A stretch of 64,000 bases of DNA, taken from RHKX01 sp963743875. Its GTDB lineage: Bacteria > Actinomycetota > Thermoleophilia > Solirubrobacterales > 70-9. The translations under genes and the position numbers were made by a program. The DNA lies in NCBI GenBank assembly GCA_963743875.1, contig CAVURM010000001.1, forward strand, positions 992,001 to 1,056,000. Reading direction: 5' to 3'. Every line of letters begins with the position of its first letter. Within the stretch, counting starts at the first letter, position 1. This document shows positions 16,371 through 25,555 of the stretch, piece by piece. The notes beneath the pieces were generated by a model, which did no database searches, was not told the origin of the DNA, and saw only the letters and a list, made by a program, of their open reading frames with translations.

Positions 16371-17819
16371 TCAGAAGGCGCCGGTGCCCCGCACGACAGC
16401 GGGGAGTGTGTGGATCAGGATCCGCAGATCCTGGCCCAGCGACGGGTTCTCGATGTACTGGATCTCAACCGCCAGGCGCTCGGAAAACGTCAGCTCGCCG
16501 CGGCCGAACACCTGCATCGGGCCGGTTACCCCGGGCTTGACGCTGAGGCGAACCCGCTCTACGTCGCTGTAGCGCTCGACGATTTCGACCTGCTCGGGTC
16601 GCGGGCCGACTATGCTCATCTCCCCGACGAGAACGTTGATCAACTGTGGGACCTCATCGACGCTGATCCGCCTGAGGAAGCTTCCGACCCTGGTCACCCG
16701 CGGGTCGTCCTTGAGCTTGAAGACCGGTTCCTCGAGCTCATCGATGGTGACGAGGCGATCGAGCTTCGCCTCGGCGTCGACGTTCATCGTCCGCAGCTTG
16801 TACATCCGAAACGGTCGGCCGTCGAGTCCGGCGCGAATCTGGGAGAAGAGAATCGGGCCGGGGCTGTCGAGCTTGATCGCGATCGCAATGATGACCGCGA
16901 ACGGGGCGAAGACGAGCAGTCCGATCGACGCGACTGCGATATCGAAGAGGCGCCTGATCAGCAGCGTCGAGCGAGATGGGTCCCAGGTGTTGTACTCGAG
17001 GATCGGCAGGTCGGCGAGCTGCACGAATCTCTCCGACGGAAGCGCCTTCCCGCGCAACGGGGAGACCACGCTGATCTTCACCTGCCGAGCACGGCAGAGG
17101 TCCTTGAGGTAGCCGATCAGGTCCGCCTCGACCCCGGTAGCGGCGACGACTATGCGGTCGACCCGGTCGGCAAGCAACCGCAACTCCTCGTCGCGGTGCC
17201 TGCCCACGCCGAGCTGCTTGATGTCTCGCACCGCGGCGAGCTCGAGATGCATCTCCTCGAAGAGCTGGAACTTGCGCTGCAGGGAGGCCATTGCAGGACC
17301 GTCGCCGACGAGCCCGACCAATTCGGGTGGCGTGCGCTTCCACCAGAGCCATCGAGTCAACGAGCGGAATCCGATCGCGGCAATCGCGGCAGCGAAGAAG
17401 AGCTCGACCGCGGGGCCCCAATCGACGAGGCCGGCCGGTGTCAACGACAGCAACGCGACGATCAATGCGGTCGTCACCCCGACCCAGGCGAGTATCGACG
17501 GGACCTCGTCTGCGGTCAGGTGACGAAGCGCCCGGTGGTCGCGGTCGTAGAGGCCGAAGAGCTTGGCGATCAGCGGCCAGAGGGGCAGAAACAGGAATGC
17601 CCAGAATGTGCCCGTGGCGGGGACCGTCGCCACGAGGGTCGCCAACGCGGCGGCGGACACGTCCGCGAGCGCGAGGAAACGACGGCGTGTCGCATCGCGC
17701 CACCAGCGCCCCCGAGGCGTCGAGATGATCCCTTGACGGGAGGTGGAAAGCGAGGCCATGCGCTCCGTATGCTCAGTAGCGCCCTCCGCCACTGCTTGCT
17801 GGCTAGCCACATTCGGCAT
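16371..17819 (-). CDS. Polyprenyl-phosphate sugar-1-phosphate transferase (WbaP/ExoY family)
   Basis: A 482-residue inner-membrane enzyme that starts exopolysaccharide repeat units by moving a hexose-1-phosphate from a UDP- or GDP-sugar onto undecaprenyl phosphate. The N-terminal half has four to five membrane helices (from about residue 48) and a CoA-binding-like soluble domain (ELVGLVGDGP). The C-terminal catalytic domain has the membrane re-entrant helix after RRLFDIAVASIG, then the LDSPGPILFSQIRAGLDG, MYKLRTM, RRISVDEVPQLINVL, MSIVGPRP and KPGVTG motifs. The start could also be Met21 at 17759. The sugar identity is not readable from sequence. Confidence 0.9.
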   Translation of the reverse strand: MPNVASQQAVAEGATEHTERMASLSTSRQGIISTPRGRWWRDATRRRFLALADVSAAALATLVATVPATGTFWAFLFLPLWPLIAKLFGLYDRDHRALRHLTADEVPSILAWVGVTTALIVALLSLTPAGLVDWGPAVELFFAAAIAAIGFRSLTRWLWWKRTPPELVGLVGDGPAMASLQRKFQLFEEMHLELAAVRDIKQLGVGRHRDEELRLLADRVDRIVVAATGVEADLIGYLKDLCRARQVKISVVSPLRGKALPSERFVQLADLPILEYNTWDPSRSTLLIRRLFDIAVASIGLLVFAPFAVIIAIAIKLDSPGPILFSQIRAGLDGRPFRMYKLRTMNVDAEAKLDRLVTIDELEEPVFKLKDDPRVTRVGSFLRRISVDEVPQLINVLVGEMSIVGPRPEQVEIVERYSDVERVRLSVKPGVTGPMQVFGRGELTFSERLAVEIQYIENPSLGQDLRILIHTLPAVVRGTGAF

Positions 17820-17902
17820 CTATGAACTGATCCTGCCTGATCTTGTGCCCGATGACCGCAAACAACGATGCATTGAACGAAAGCACAGAGCCGCGGCGCG
17901 GA

Positions 17903-17965
17903 TATCACGGCCCACTACCCAAACCCACCCCAATATATCACGGCTCACTACCCAAACCCACCCCA
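17903..17965. repeat. 33-bp direct duplication at the end of the O-antigen-ligase gene
   Basis: Two 30-bp copies, from 17903 and 17936, differ at one base (cggcCcac/cggcTcac) with a 33-bp period. The 17936 copy encodes the last residues and stop of the minus-strand gene; the 17903 copy is the same segment repeated after the stop and would encode the same GVGLGS end. It looks like a recent slippage duplication. Confidence 0.85.
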
Positions 17966-19905
17966 GGCTCAATCGATGCGCGAGGGAGCACGAGAGGGGC
18001 AAGGAACAAGGCCCGTCCGGCATATGCGGTCACCGCATCGTTGTTCCCAAGCGCCGCCTCCAGGTTCGCTGCAAGCAGCCACGAACGGAAGTCCTCGGGG
18101 GCCAGCTCGATCGCTCGAGCGGTGTTGGTCCGAGCGGCATCGAGGTTTCCAGCAGCCTGCTCCACCGTCGCGAGCTGGAGCCAGGGATCGGCCGCCCACG
18201 GCTCGATCTCGGCCGCCGACCTCGCCGCCTGGGCAGCCTCGTTGAGCTGGCCGCGAGCGAGCGCATCATCGCTCGCCTCGAGGCGATCGGTGGCCGCCGC
18301 CAGGACGCCGCCGGCCCAGATGGCGGGGATCGCCAAGGCAATCACGATCGCGGCGAAAGCCGGAGCGGGGATCCTGATCGGCCTCCCGGCAAACGATCGA
18401 GCGGGCGACCCGGAGACGTCGGTGCTCGGCGGGTCCAGCGCCCGGGTGGAGAGGATCGCAGCGGCGACAAGGATCGGCACCATGACCGCCGGTAGATCCC
18501 AGGTCCAGTCGATCAGAAGGCCGATGAGACCGGTCGCCAGCAGGCCCAAACAGGCCCCGGCCGGAGCCCCGTCGGAGGACCCACGGGCACGGCGAACCCC
18601 GGAGACCACGACGACGCCGAAGAAAGCGGCGAACGCCAACAACCCGAAGAGTCCAACTTCGGCAAGCAGCTCCAGGGGTTCGGAATGGGCGTTCTGGACC
18701 GGAGTCTCCAGCCCCCCGTGCTGGTTCCAGTAGACGGCATAGGCGCCGGTACCGATCCCCTTGACCGGATCCGAACCGAATGCATCCAGTGCCGTGCCCC
18801 AGAACTGAGCCCGCCCGGAACCCGAGACGGAGAACCCGTTGGATCCGGATCCGACGGACTCTCGGCCCGTCGAGGAGGTCGCGGCGAAGTCACCGGCGAT
18901 CTCCCCCGGCCCGACGAGGACGAGCAGGACGGCCAGGAGTGCGATCGATGCAGCGACGGCGTGTCGCATGCGGATCCGCCGGAAGCTGACCGCTCCGAGC
19001 CGCTCCACGCCACCGGGCCCGACCAGAGCTGCGAAGGCAATGCCGAGGGCAAGCGCTCCACAGACCGCAAATTCGGGCCCACCCGGTCCGGAACCGGGTG
19101 AATCGAGGATTCCCGATGCGACGGACGCGGTGATCACACTCGGGACAGCCGCCGTCGATCCAATCAATAGCGCGGCGAGAGCACGGCCGCGGCTGGGGGT
19201 TACGGCGATCACGATTCCGGCGCCGAGGGCTGCGGCGATCAGGGCCCCGCGAGACGACGTCATGTAGGTCGCGAGCAGGACCGGGACGAACCCTGCGAGA
19301 ACGAGAGCGCTCCCGCGGCGGCCGCGGATCTCTGCGGCAAGCCAGACCAACAGCGGCACAGCCATCGCGACCATCGCGCCGAGCGCATTCCAGTAGCCGA
19401 TCGGGTAGCTCAGCCGACCGCTGGACGACGGGAACGCCTCAACCAGCTGGGAATCACCGGCGCCGATGCCCAGCAGCCTCGAGCCGATCGCGATCAGGCC
19501 GACCGCGATCAGGCCGACCGCGATCCCGGTCAGGGCCGAGCGCCCCGACCCTGGACCCAGCAGCATCCCGGCAAGGAGGAAGACGGCGAGGTAGCCGGCC
19601 AGCCTGACGACGTCCGTGAAACCCGACCCAGGGTCCGGGGTCCAGCCGAGCGACAACGCCGAGAGCACCACGATGACGAGCAGAAAGCCGGCGGCGAGCA
19701 GGAACCCCCTGGTGATAAACCGCTCCGCCGAGCGCCCGAAGATCGCGATCCCGACGACCGCCACCCAGGCCGCCGCGGTGGCGAGGCCCATGGCAACTCC
19801 CCCGTAGCCGCCGCTGTCGAGCGAGAGCGCGACGATCGCGACGGCAAGGCAGACCGCCGGAGCATGCCTTGCGGCGCTGCCGACAATCCCTGCTGGTACT
19901 TTCAC
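17938..19905 (-). CDS. O-antigen ligase (Wzy_C)-type membrane protein with C-terminal TPR
   Basis: A 655-residue polytopic protein with about 11-12 hydrophobic segments over residues 1-500 and a soluble TPR-like tail (ARGQLNEAAQAARSA, AAGNLDAARTNTARAIEL, ALGNNDAVTAY). The large extracytoplasmic loop has the family motif GIGTGAYAVYWNQHGG followed by NAHSEPLELLAEVG. Such proteins polymerise or ligate lipid-linked glycans. GTG 19905 is the start; only 16 bp separate it from the divergent gene at 19922, so the two promoters overlap. It leads the minus-strand operon ligase, sugar transferase, glycosyltransferase. Ligase versus polymerase cannot be told apart from sequence. Confidence 0.85.
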   Translation of the reverse strand: MKVPAGIVGSAARHAPAVCLAVAIVALSLDSGGYGGVAMGLATAAAWVAVVGIAIFGRSAERFITRGFLLAAGFLLVIVVLSALSLGWTPDPGSGFTDVVRLAGYLAVFLLAGMLLGPGSGRSALTGIAVGLIAVGLIAIGSRLLGIGAGDSQLVEAFPSSSGRLSYPIGYWNALGAMVAMAVPLLVWLAAEIRGRRGSALVLAGFVPVLLATYMTSSRGALIAAALGAGIVIAVTPSRGRALAALLIGSTAAVPSVITASVASGILDSPGSGPGGPEFAVCGALALGIAFAALVGPGGVERLGAVSFRRIRMRHAVAASIALLAVLLVLVGPGEIAGDFAATSSTGRESVGSGSNGFSVSGSGRAQFWGTALDAFGSDPVKGIGTGAYAVYWNQHGGLETPVQNAHSEPLELLAEVGLFGLLAFAAFFGVVVVSGVRRARGSSDGAPAGACLGLLATGLIGLLIDWTWDLPAVMVPILVAAAILSTRALDPPSTDVSGSPARSFAGRPIRIPAPAFAAIVIALAIPAIWAGGVLAAATDRLEASDDALARGQLNEAAQAARSAAEIEPWAADPWLQLATVEQAAGNLDAARTNTARAIELAPEDFRSWLLAANLEAALGNNDAVTAYAGRALFLAPLVLPRASIEPGVGLGSEP

Positions 19906-19921
19906 TATCTTCTGACCGACG

Positions 19922-20308
19922 ATGGATCGCCCGACCCACTCGAAGGCAAGGCTGACGCTCGCGATCGTAGCGACGTTGACCGGGCTCTCCGCCCTCTCGA
20001 CCGTCGTCGCGCCGGCAGCACTGGCCGAACCCCCGGCCGGTGAGGAGTATCAACTCGAGATTCCCGGAGTTCGCCAGAACCCAAGCAACACTCCGGTCGA
20101 GGCGGCAGCGACATCCGGGAGTTCCGGGGACGGCACCCAGCGGGGCGTCGTCGGCGAGGCCGCCCCGCCCGACACCGGGCTCGAATCCGTGGTCGCCGCC
20201 CTCGGCTCCACCCCGGCGGCGCTCCTCTTCGGGCTGGCCGCCCTGGTTGCCGTGGCCCTGCTGAGGAACCCACTCGCGTCACGCTCGGCCGCCAGCGGGG
20301 CACGGTGA
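19922..20308 (+). CDS. Small secreted, C-terminally anchored protein of the exopolysaccharide locus
   Basis: 128 residues with a Sec signal (MDRPTHSKARLTL, hydrophobic stretch, AALAEPP cleavage), a disordered Gly/Ser/Pro-rich middle and one C-terminal membrane helix (TPAALLFGLAALVAVALL) followed by a short basic tail. I do not recognise a family. The -10 TATCTT lies ten bases before the ATG. The last bases overlap the next hydrolase gene (GTGA), so the two are coupled. It may be a cell-envelope accessory for polymer export or display; that is context only. Confidence 0.7.
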   Translation: MDRPTHSKARLTLAIVATLTGLSALSTVVAPAALAEPPAGEEYQLEIPGVRQNPSNTPVEAAATSGSSGDGTQRGVVGEAAPPDTGLESVVAALGSTPAALLFGLAALVAVALLRNPLASRSAASGAR

Positions 20309-21429
20309 CCCGACGGCCCTCCCGCTGGGCGGCGCTTGCCGCCGTCGCGACCGCATGCATCTGCGGCTCGGCCTTACTGGGCGGCTGCGGCGGCGATTCA
20401 GATGAGACCGATGGCCAGGCACCCGACTACGGCGCCTTCTACGGCATCGCCCCCGAGGGCACCCAAAGCCCGACCGACTACGCCCGGATGTCCGCCGGCG
20501 GGCTGGGCACGGTGCGAGTCGTCCTGCAGTGGTCGACGGTCGAGGCGACCGAGAAGGGCGTCTACGACTGGTCCTCGTTCGACCTGCTTCTGAGCCAGCT
20601 CTCGATCGCCGGCCTGGAGCCGGTCGCGACGGTGTTCGGGACCCCCGGCCTCTATTCACCCGAGGTCACCGACGCGCCCACCAACGACGAGGAGACCTTC
20701 GACGCCTGGACCGACTTCATCGGCGCCGCTGCGGCGCGTTACGGGCCCAATGGCGACTTCTGGCCCGTCTTCGAGGAGGCCAACCCCGGCGAGACGCCTC
20801 AGCCGATCCGCGAGTGGGAGGTCTGGAACGAGCCGAACTCGTCGACGTTCTGGTCCCCCACCCCGGACCCCGACGCCTACGCCGCCCTCGTCAAGCGGTC
20901 CGCCCGCGCTCTCGATGAGGCCGACAACGAGGTCCAGCTGATGACCGGCGGTATGTTCGCCACCCCGCAATCGGACGGGGCGATCGTCTCCTACGACTTC
21001 ATCGAGGACCTGTTCGGCCACAGCGGTATCGACGAGGCCGTGGACCTGGTCGGTGTGCACCCCTACGGGCCCGACATCGACGCGGTCACCAGTCAGGTCG
21101 AGGACACCCGCAAGGCAATCGACGACTCCGGCAGCGATGCCGGGCTTTGGGTCACCGAGATCGGATGGGGCTCGAACAACCTGGGGGAAGTCGACCTGTC
21201 GACGACCCCCGAGGGGCAGGCCGACCTGCTGACGGAGAGCTTTCAGACCCTCTACGACTCGCGCGAGGAATGGGGCGTCGACGGAGTCATCTGGTACACG
21301 TGGCACGACTCGACGGAGGGCTCCGTCGGCGATTGCGGCTGGTGCGCGAGCGCCGGGTTGGTCGATGCCGACCGCGACAGCAAGCCGGCCTGGCTGGCGT
21401 TCACGGATCTGAGCGGCGGGACGCCCTAG
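20305..21429 (+). CDS. Lipoprotein TIM-barrel glycoside hydrolase, paralogue of 14261-15355
   Basis: A 374-residue exported protein with lipobox ALLGGC followed by GGDSDE. The catalytic pair is Glu176 in EVWNEPN and Glu285 in WVTEIGWG, as in clan-A retaining hydrolases. The C-terminal WYTWHDS...C-G-W-C and KPAWLAF blocks repeat the unusual ending of the 14261 gene, so the two are paralogues, one soluble or released and one lipid-anchored. It starts with GTG inside the preceding stop. Its stop TAG shares the palindrome CTAG (21426-21429) with the stop of the convergent cysO. Confidence 0.85.
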   Translation: MTRRPSRWAALAAVATACICGSALLGGCGGDSDETDGQAPDYGAFYGIAPEGTQSPTDYARMSAGGLGTVRVVLQWSTVEATEKGVYDWSSFDLLLSQLSIAGLEPVATVFGTPGLYSPEVTDAPTNDEETFDAWTDFIGAAAARYGPNGDFWPVFEEANPGETPQPIREWEVWNEPNSSTFWSPTPDPDAYAALVKRSARALDEADNEVQLMTGGMFATPQSDGAIVSYDFIEDLFGHSGIDEAVDLVGVHPYGPDIDAVTSQVEDTRKAIDDSGSDAGLWVTEIGWGSNNLGEVDLSTTPEGQADLLTESFQTLYDSREEWGVDGVIWYTWHDSTEGSVGDCGWCASAGLVDADRDSKPAWLAFTDLSGGTP

Positions 21430-21713
21430 GGCGAAGGCCGGCAGCCGCCGGCCATGGCCGGCAGGATGACGACGGTGTCGGCAGCGCCGACGCCGGTCCC
21501 GAGCCCGTCGAGCAGGCGTACGTCCTCGTCGTTGAGGTAGACGTTGACGTAGCGGTTGAGCTCCCCCGCATCGTCGAAGAGCTGGCCGCTGACCCCGGGG
21601 TGAGCCTCGGCGAGCGCCCTGAGGACGGCGTTGACGTCTGCGCCCTCGACCTCGACCATCGACTCGCCCCCGGTCTGGGCGCGAAGAACTGGCGGAATCT
21701 TGACGTTCGGCAT
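21426..21713 (-). CDS. cysO: CysO sulfur-carrier protein (MoaD/ThiS fold) with GG-CRPSP tail
   Basis: A 95-residue ubiquitin-like sulfur carrier. The pattern VKIPPVLRAQTGGE, LAEAHPGVSGQL, NRYVNVYLNDEDVR and DTVVILPAMAGG is that of mycobacterial CysO. CysO normally ends at Gly-Gly, which is adenylated and turned into a thiocarboxylate. Here Gly89-Gly90 is followed by Cys-Arg-Pro-Ser-Pro and a TAG, so the protein must be trimmed before activation. The JAMM protease at 10100-10498 is the obvious candidate. It is the last gene of moeZ-PhyH-cysO, 32 bp after the dioxygenase gene. Confidence 0.9.
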   Translation of the reverse strand: MPNVKIPPVLRAQTGGESMVEVEGADVNAVLRALAEAHPGVSGQLFDDAGELNRYVNVYLNDEDVRLLDGLGTGVGAADTVVILPAMAGGCRPSP

Positions 21714-21745
21714 TGGCGGAACCCTACATACCCGAGCAACGCCGC

Positions 21746-22729
21746 TCAGTCGAAGCCGACGGGCATCAACGCCGGCCGCTCCGTCACCTCGTGATAGCAG
21801 AGGACCCGCTCGGCGAAGTAGTGGCCGACGAGGCTGCGTCTCGTGGCTCCCGCACGCGTAACCGCCGAGCCGCCGTGGATCAGATTGTGGTGCCAGAAGA
21901 GCACATCGCCCGCCTTGGCGGTGAACTGCAGCGGCTCGATCCCCGATGAGCCGACGACCTCGCGCATCCTCTCGACGTAGGCCGACTCCTTGTCGGCGAT
22001 CAGTACCGACGAGGACGGCTCGACGTCGAGGTCGTCGGTCATCACGTAGGGAAGGCGATGGCTGCCCGGCAGGTAATAGACGGGGCCGCTGCCGGAATCG
22101 ATGTCCTCGAGCGCAACCCACATCCCGACCAGGAACCCGGGGGGCTCGGTCATCATGTGGAACGCGTCGGAATGGGCCTCCTGCTGGCTGCCGGTGGCGA
22201 AGTAGATCGTCTGGAAGAGATGCGCGGGGCGGCCGAGAATCAGCCCGAGTAGCTCGAGCACCCGTGGGTCGGTGGCGATGCGCATGCCCACCTCAGAGCG
22301 CTCGTGCACGTTCATGAACCGAGGGTCGCGGTGGTGGTGGTGAATCTTCCCCTCCGACGCGAGCCGGCCGATGTCGTCGTTGAAGGCGGAAACGGTCTCG
22401 GAGTCGAGGAATCCCTCGGCGACGAGGTAACCCCGCTCCGGCCACGCCCTCAGACCCTCCTGAAGCGCCGGGTCGATCGCGCGGTAGCGCTCGTCGGCGT
22501 CGAGCCGTTCGATGCCGTCGGCGAGATCGAGCGTCGCCGCACCCTCCCCCCTGCCGGCCACCTGCTCGCGGCGGACCGTGGCGAACCAGGGCTTGCGGAT
22601 CCCGAAGTCGCGATACCGGCGACCGGCCGGTCTCAACTCCCTCGGATGGGCCATCTGGTTGGCCACGACCACCGGCCGCATCCGTCCCAGGGCATGCCTG
22701 ATCCTCGCGCTGGTCGCCTGCAATCCCAT
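21746..22729 (-). CDS. Phytanoyl-CoA dioxygenase (PhyH) family Fe(II)/2-oxoglutarate oxygenase
   Basis: A 327-residue double-stranded beta-helix oxygenase. The iron triad is visible: His186 and Asp188 in EAHSDAF and His285 in NLIHGGS, with Arg298 suited to bind 2-oxoglutarate. The run HHHHRDP at 130-136 is unusual. PhyH-family enzymes hydroxylate or halogenate small molecules or fatty acyl chains; no substrate can be named. It sits between moeZ and cysO, 39 bp after the former and 32 bp before the latter, all on one strand, so it is probably co-transcribed with the sulfur-carrier genes. That link is unusual and unexplained. Confidence 0.85.
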   Translation of the reverse strand: MGLQATSARIRHALGRMRPVVVANQMAHPRELRPAGRRYRDFGIRKPWFATVRREQVAGRGEGAATLDLADGIERLDADERYRAIDPALQEGLRAWPERGYLVAEGFLDSETVSAFNDDIGRLASEGKIHHHHRDPRFMNVHERSEVGMRIATDPRVLELLGLILGRPAHLFQTIYFATGSQQEAHSDAFHMMTEPPGFLVGMWVALEDIDSGSGPVYYLPGSHRLPYVMTDDLDVEPSSSVLIADKESAYVERMREVVGSSGIEPLQFTAKAGDVLFWHHNLIHGGSAVTRAGATRRSLVGHYFAERVLCYHEVTERPALMPVGFD

Positions 22730-22768
22730 ATTCGCACGGAGCCTATCCCGATGGGGATTCGGCGGCGC

Positions 22769-23968
<1,200 letters not shown>

Positions 23969-23985
23969 TACTTCAGAAAGTATAG
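23969..23985 (-). promoter_or_regulatory. moeZ start-site box: palindrome plus -10
   Basis: TACTT (23969-23973) and AAGTA (23978-23982) flank CAGA directly against the moeZ ATG. The minus-strand -10 TATACT is 23979-23984, ten bases before the start. It matches the cysM box at 13 of 17 positions with identical geometry; the outer base pair changes C-G to T-A, keeping the palindrome. The -35 region (TGCCGC) is poor, suggesting activator dependence. Confidence 0.6.
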
Positions 23986-24027
23986 CGAGGTCCCGAACGG
24001 TGCGGCAGCCGAGCGGGAGAGCCGGAA

Positions 24028-24891
24028 TCAGCCCAGCGCGGGACGCATCTGACGGAGGCGGCGGACGCGATCCTCGATCGGCGGATGGGTGCTGAAGAGG
24101 TTCGCCAGACCCTTCTTGCCGTGAATCGGCTTGACGATGTACAGGCACTCCGTCGCCTCGTTGACCTTCATCGGCACCGCCTTGCTCCCCTCCTCCAGCC
24201 GGAGCAACGCAGAGGCGAGGCTCTCAGGGTTGCCACATATCTGGGCGCCGGTCGCATCGGCCGAGTACTCGCGCTGGCGAGAGATGGCCAGCTGGATGAT
24301 CGATGCCGCGATCGGCGCGAGCAGCACGAGCGCGAGCGAGGCGATCAGGCTCAACGGACTCTCGTCGTCGCCGCCGAACCAGAGCAGCATGTAGCCGAGG
24401 TAGGTGATCGCGCCTCCGATCGTCGCCGCGACCGCCTGGATGAGGGTGTCGCGGTTGCGGATGTGGGCGAGCTCATGAGCGATCACGCCCCGCAGTTCGT
24501 CGGGCGAGAGCAGCTGGGTGATTCCCGCGGTGACGGCGACGGCCGCCTTGTCCGGGCTGCGGCCGGTCGCGAAGGCGTTGGGCTGTGACTGGGGGATCAG
24601 ATACAGGGCCGGCATCGGCATCTTCGCGTTGGTGGTCAGCTCGCGGACCATCTCGTAGATCCTGGGAGCGTCCTCCTCCGACAGCGGCTTGGCGCCGGCC
24701 GACTTCAGCGCGATCTTGTCGCTGAACCAGTAGACGCCGAGGTTCATAACCGCGGCGATACCCAGGAACAACAGGGCCGTGTTCGGCCCTCCGATCAGGG
24801 CGCCGATCACGACGAGAAGCCCGGTCAGGCCGCCGAGAAGTGCGGTCGTCCTGATTGCTGCGGCTACGTTTGATCGGCGGGTCGTCTGCAT
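24028..24891 (-). CDS. htpX: HtpX family membrane zinc metalloprotease (M48)
   Basis: A 287-residue inner-membrane protease that degrades damaged membrane proteins. Two membrane helices (about 12-55) precede the catalytic HELAH motif (His139, Glu140, His143). Two further helices lie at about 155-205, and REYSAD near 210 gives the glutamate zinc ligand; STHPPIEDRVRRL closes the domain. ATG 24891 has AGGAGG seven bases upstream. The much longer open frame to 25299 reads antisense through tandem repeats and is not part of the protein. It is a single gene, convergent with nothing. Confidence 0.92.
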   Translation of the reverse strand: MQTTRRSNVAAAIRTTALLGGLTGLLVVIGALIGGPNTALLFLGIAAVMNLGVYWFSDKIALKSAGAKPLSEEDAPRIYEMVRELTTNAKMPMPALYLIPQSQPNAFATGRSPDKAAVAVTAGITQLLSPDELRGVIAHELAHIRNRDTLIQAVAATIGGAITYLGYMLLWFGGDDESPLSLIASLALVLLAPIAASIIQLAISRQREYSADATGAQICGNPESLASALLRLEEGSKAVPMKVNEATECLYIVKPIHGKKGLANLFSTHPPIEDRVRRLRQMRPALG

Positions 24892-24960
24892 CGGGGTGCC
24901 TCCTGGGCGTCTCGGTGGACGAGGAATAGTTGCAAACCGCCATAAGGGACCTTTAAGCGG

Positions 24961-25113
24961 GCGGGTTTCCACGAGCGGGGTCGAAGCGGCGGAGGCCCAG
25001 CTTGGTTCCACGAATGGGCCCGAGCGGCGGAGGCCCCAGCTTGGTTCCACGATTGGGCCCGAGCGGCGGAGGCCCAGCTTGGTTCCACGAATGGGCCCGA
25101 GCGGCGGAGGCCC
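24961..25113. repeat. 38-bp tandem repeat, about four copies
   Basis: Units beginning agcggcggaggccca start at 24985, 25023, 25062 and 25100 (periods 38, 39, 38); a decayed partial unit precedes at 24961-24984. Each joint contains TGGGCC...GGCCCA, so every unit is itself foldable. It lies between htpX and the kinase gene and is not translated as part of either. Confidence 0.88.
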
Positions 25114-25161
25114 AGCGGGGGCAACTCGCTTCGCTCGTGCTCGAGTCCCCGCTGGACCTCC
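25106..25161. repeat. Long bulged hairpin with CGCTTCGC loop
   Basis: GGAGG (25106-25110) pairs CCTCC (25157-25161), CCAGCGGGG (25112-25120) pairs CCCCGCTGG (25147-25155), and ACTCG (25124-25128) pairs CGAGT (25142-25146). That is 19 bp in three blocks. The apical loop cttcgctcgtgct resembles the CGCTTCGCG core of the family A loops. Confidence 0.75.
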
Positions 25162-25191
25162 ACCGCTCCGGCCCTGCCGGGGCTGGAGGTG

Positions 25192-25238
25192 GGTGTGGCC
25201 TGCCGAGGGGACGCCTGAGATTGGTGTGGCCTGCCGAG
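25192..25238 (-). repeat. 16-bp island motif, copies 2 and 3
   Basis: GGTGTGGCCTGCCGAG at 25192-25207 and again at 25223-25238 is the exact reverse complement of the motif at 49076-49091 and differs by one base from that at 8744-8759. Confidence 0.85.
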
Positions 25239-25330
25239 GGACCGCCGGCCGGTGAGAGTCGGTTGGGCTGGGTAGGGGAGGATCTGGGAGGTTGGTCACC
25301 GTTCACCCGCCTGCCGAGGGCGCTTTCTGT

Positions 25331-25379
25331 GGTGAACCCTATGTTCCGTACCTACGGGGTGCGTTTCGTAGGGTTCACC
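25331..25379. repeat. Hairpin with 11-bp perfect stem and nested stem
   Basis: GGTGAACCCTA (25331-25341) and TAGGGTTCACC (25369-25379) pair perfectly. The 27-nt loop contains a second small palindrome, CCGTA-cc-TACGG (25346-25357). It lies 177 bp before the kinase start. Function unknown. Confidence 0.75.
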
Positions 25380-25555
25380 TTGGAACCCACCCTCCAACCA
25401 CCGCTCGGGGTCGGTCCTCGTGGAGGACCTGCCGCGGGTGGCGCGGGCGTGGGTCGACACCCGAGCGTCAGCGAGCGGTGCGATCCACCCCGCGACAGGA
25501 CCCGCGGTCGACGACTTGGCTAAGGATTCCCGGGAATTGGTCGATTCATCATCCG

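Larger units (their letters stand above)
24892..25555. other. Repeat island 2: 660-bp gene-free interval
   Basis: No gene. It contains a 38-bp tandem array (24961-25113), a long bulged hairpin (25106-25161), two copies of the 16-bp island motif (25192-25207, 25223-25238), an 11-bp-stem hairpin (25331-25379), and presumably the promoters of htpX and of the histidine kinase. Confidence 0.8.

Noticed and set aside
16326..17825. 499-codon plus-strand frame opposite the sugar transferase
   Set aside because: It is an antisense shadow: the minus strand carries all WbaP/ExoY motifs, and the plus frame is rich in Arg, Asp and Glu with no domain.
24961..25113. CRISPR array
   Set aside because: The repeats are contiguous 38-mers without unique spacers.
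24892..25299. N-terminal extension of HtpX to 25299
   Set aside because: It translates the 38-bp tandem repeat into a repeated Pro/Arg/Gly peptide; AGGAGG before ATG 24891 and the membrane helix right after it fix the normal start.
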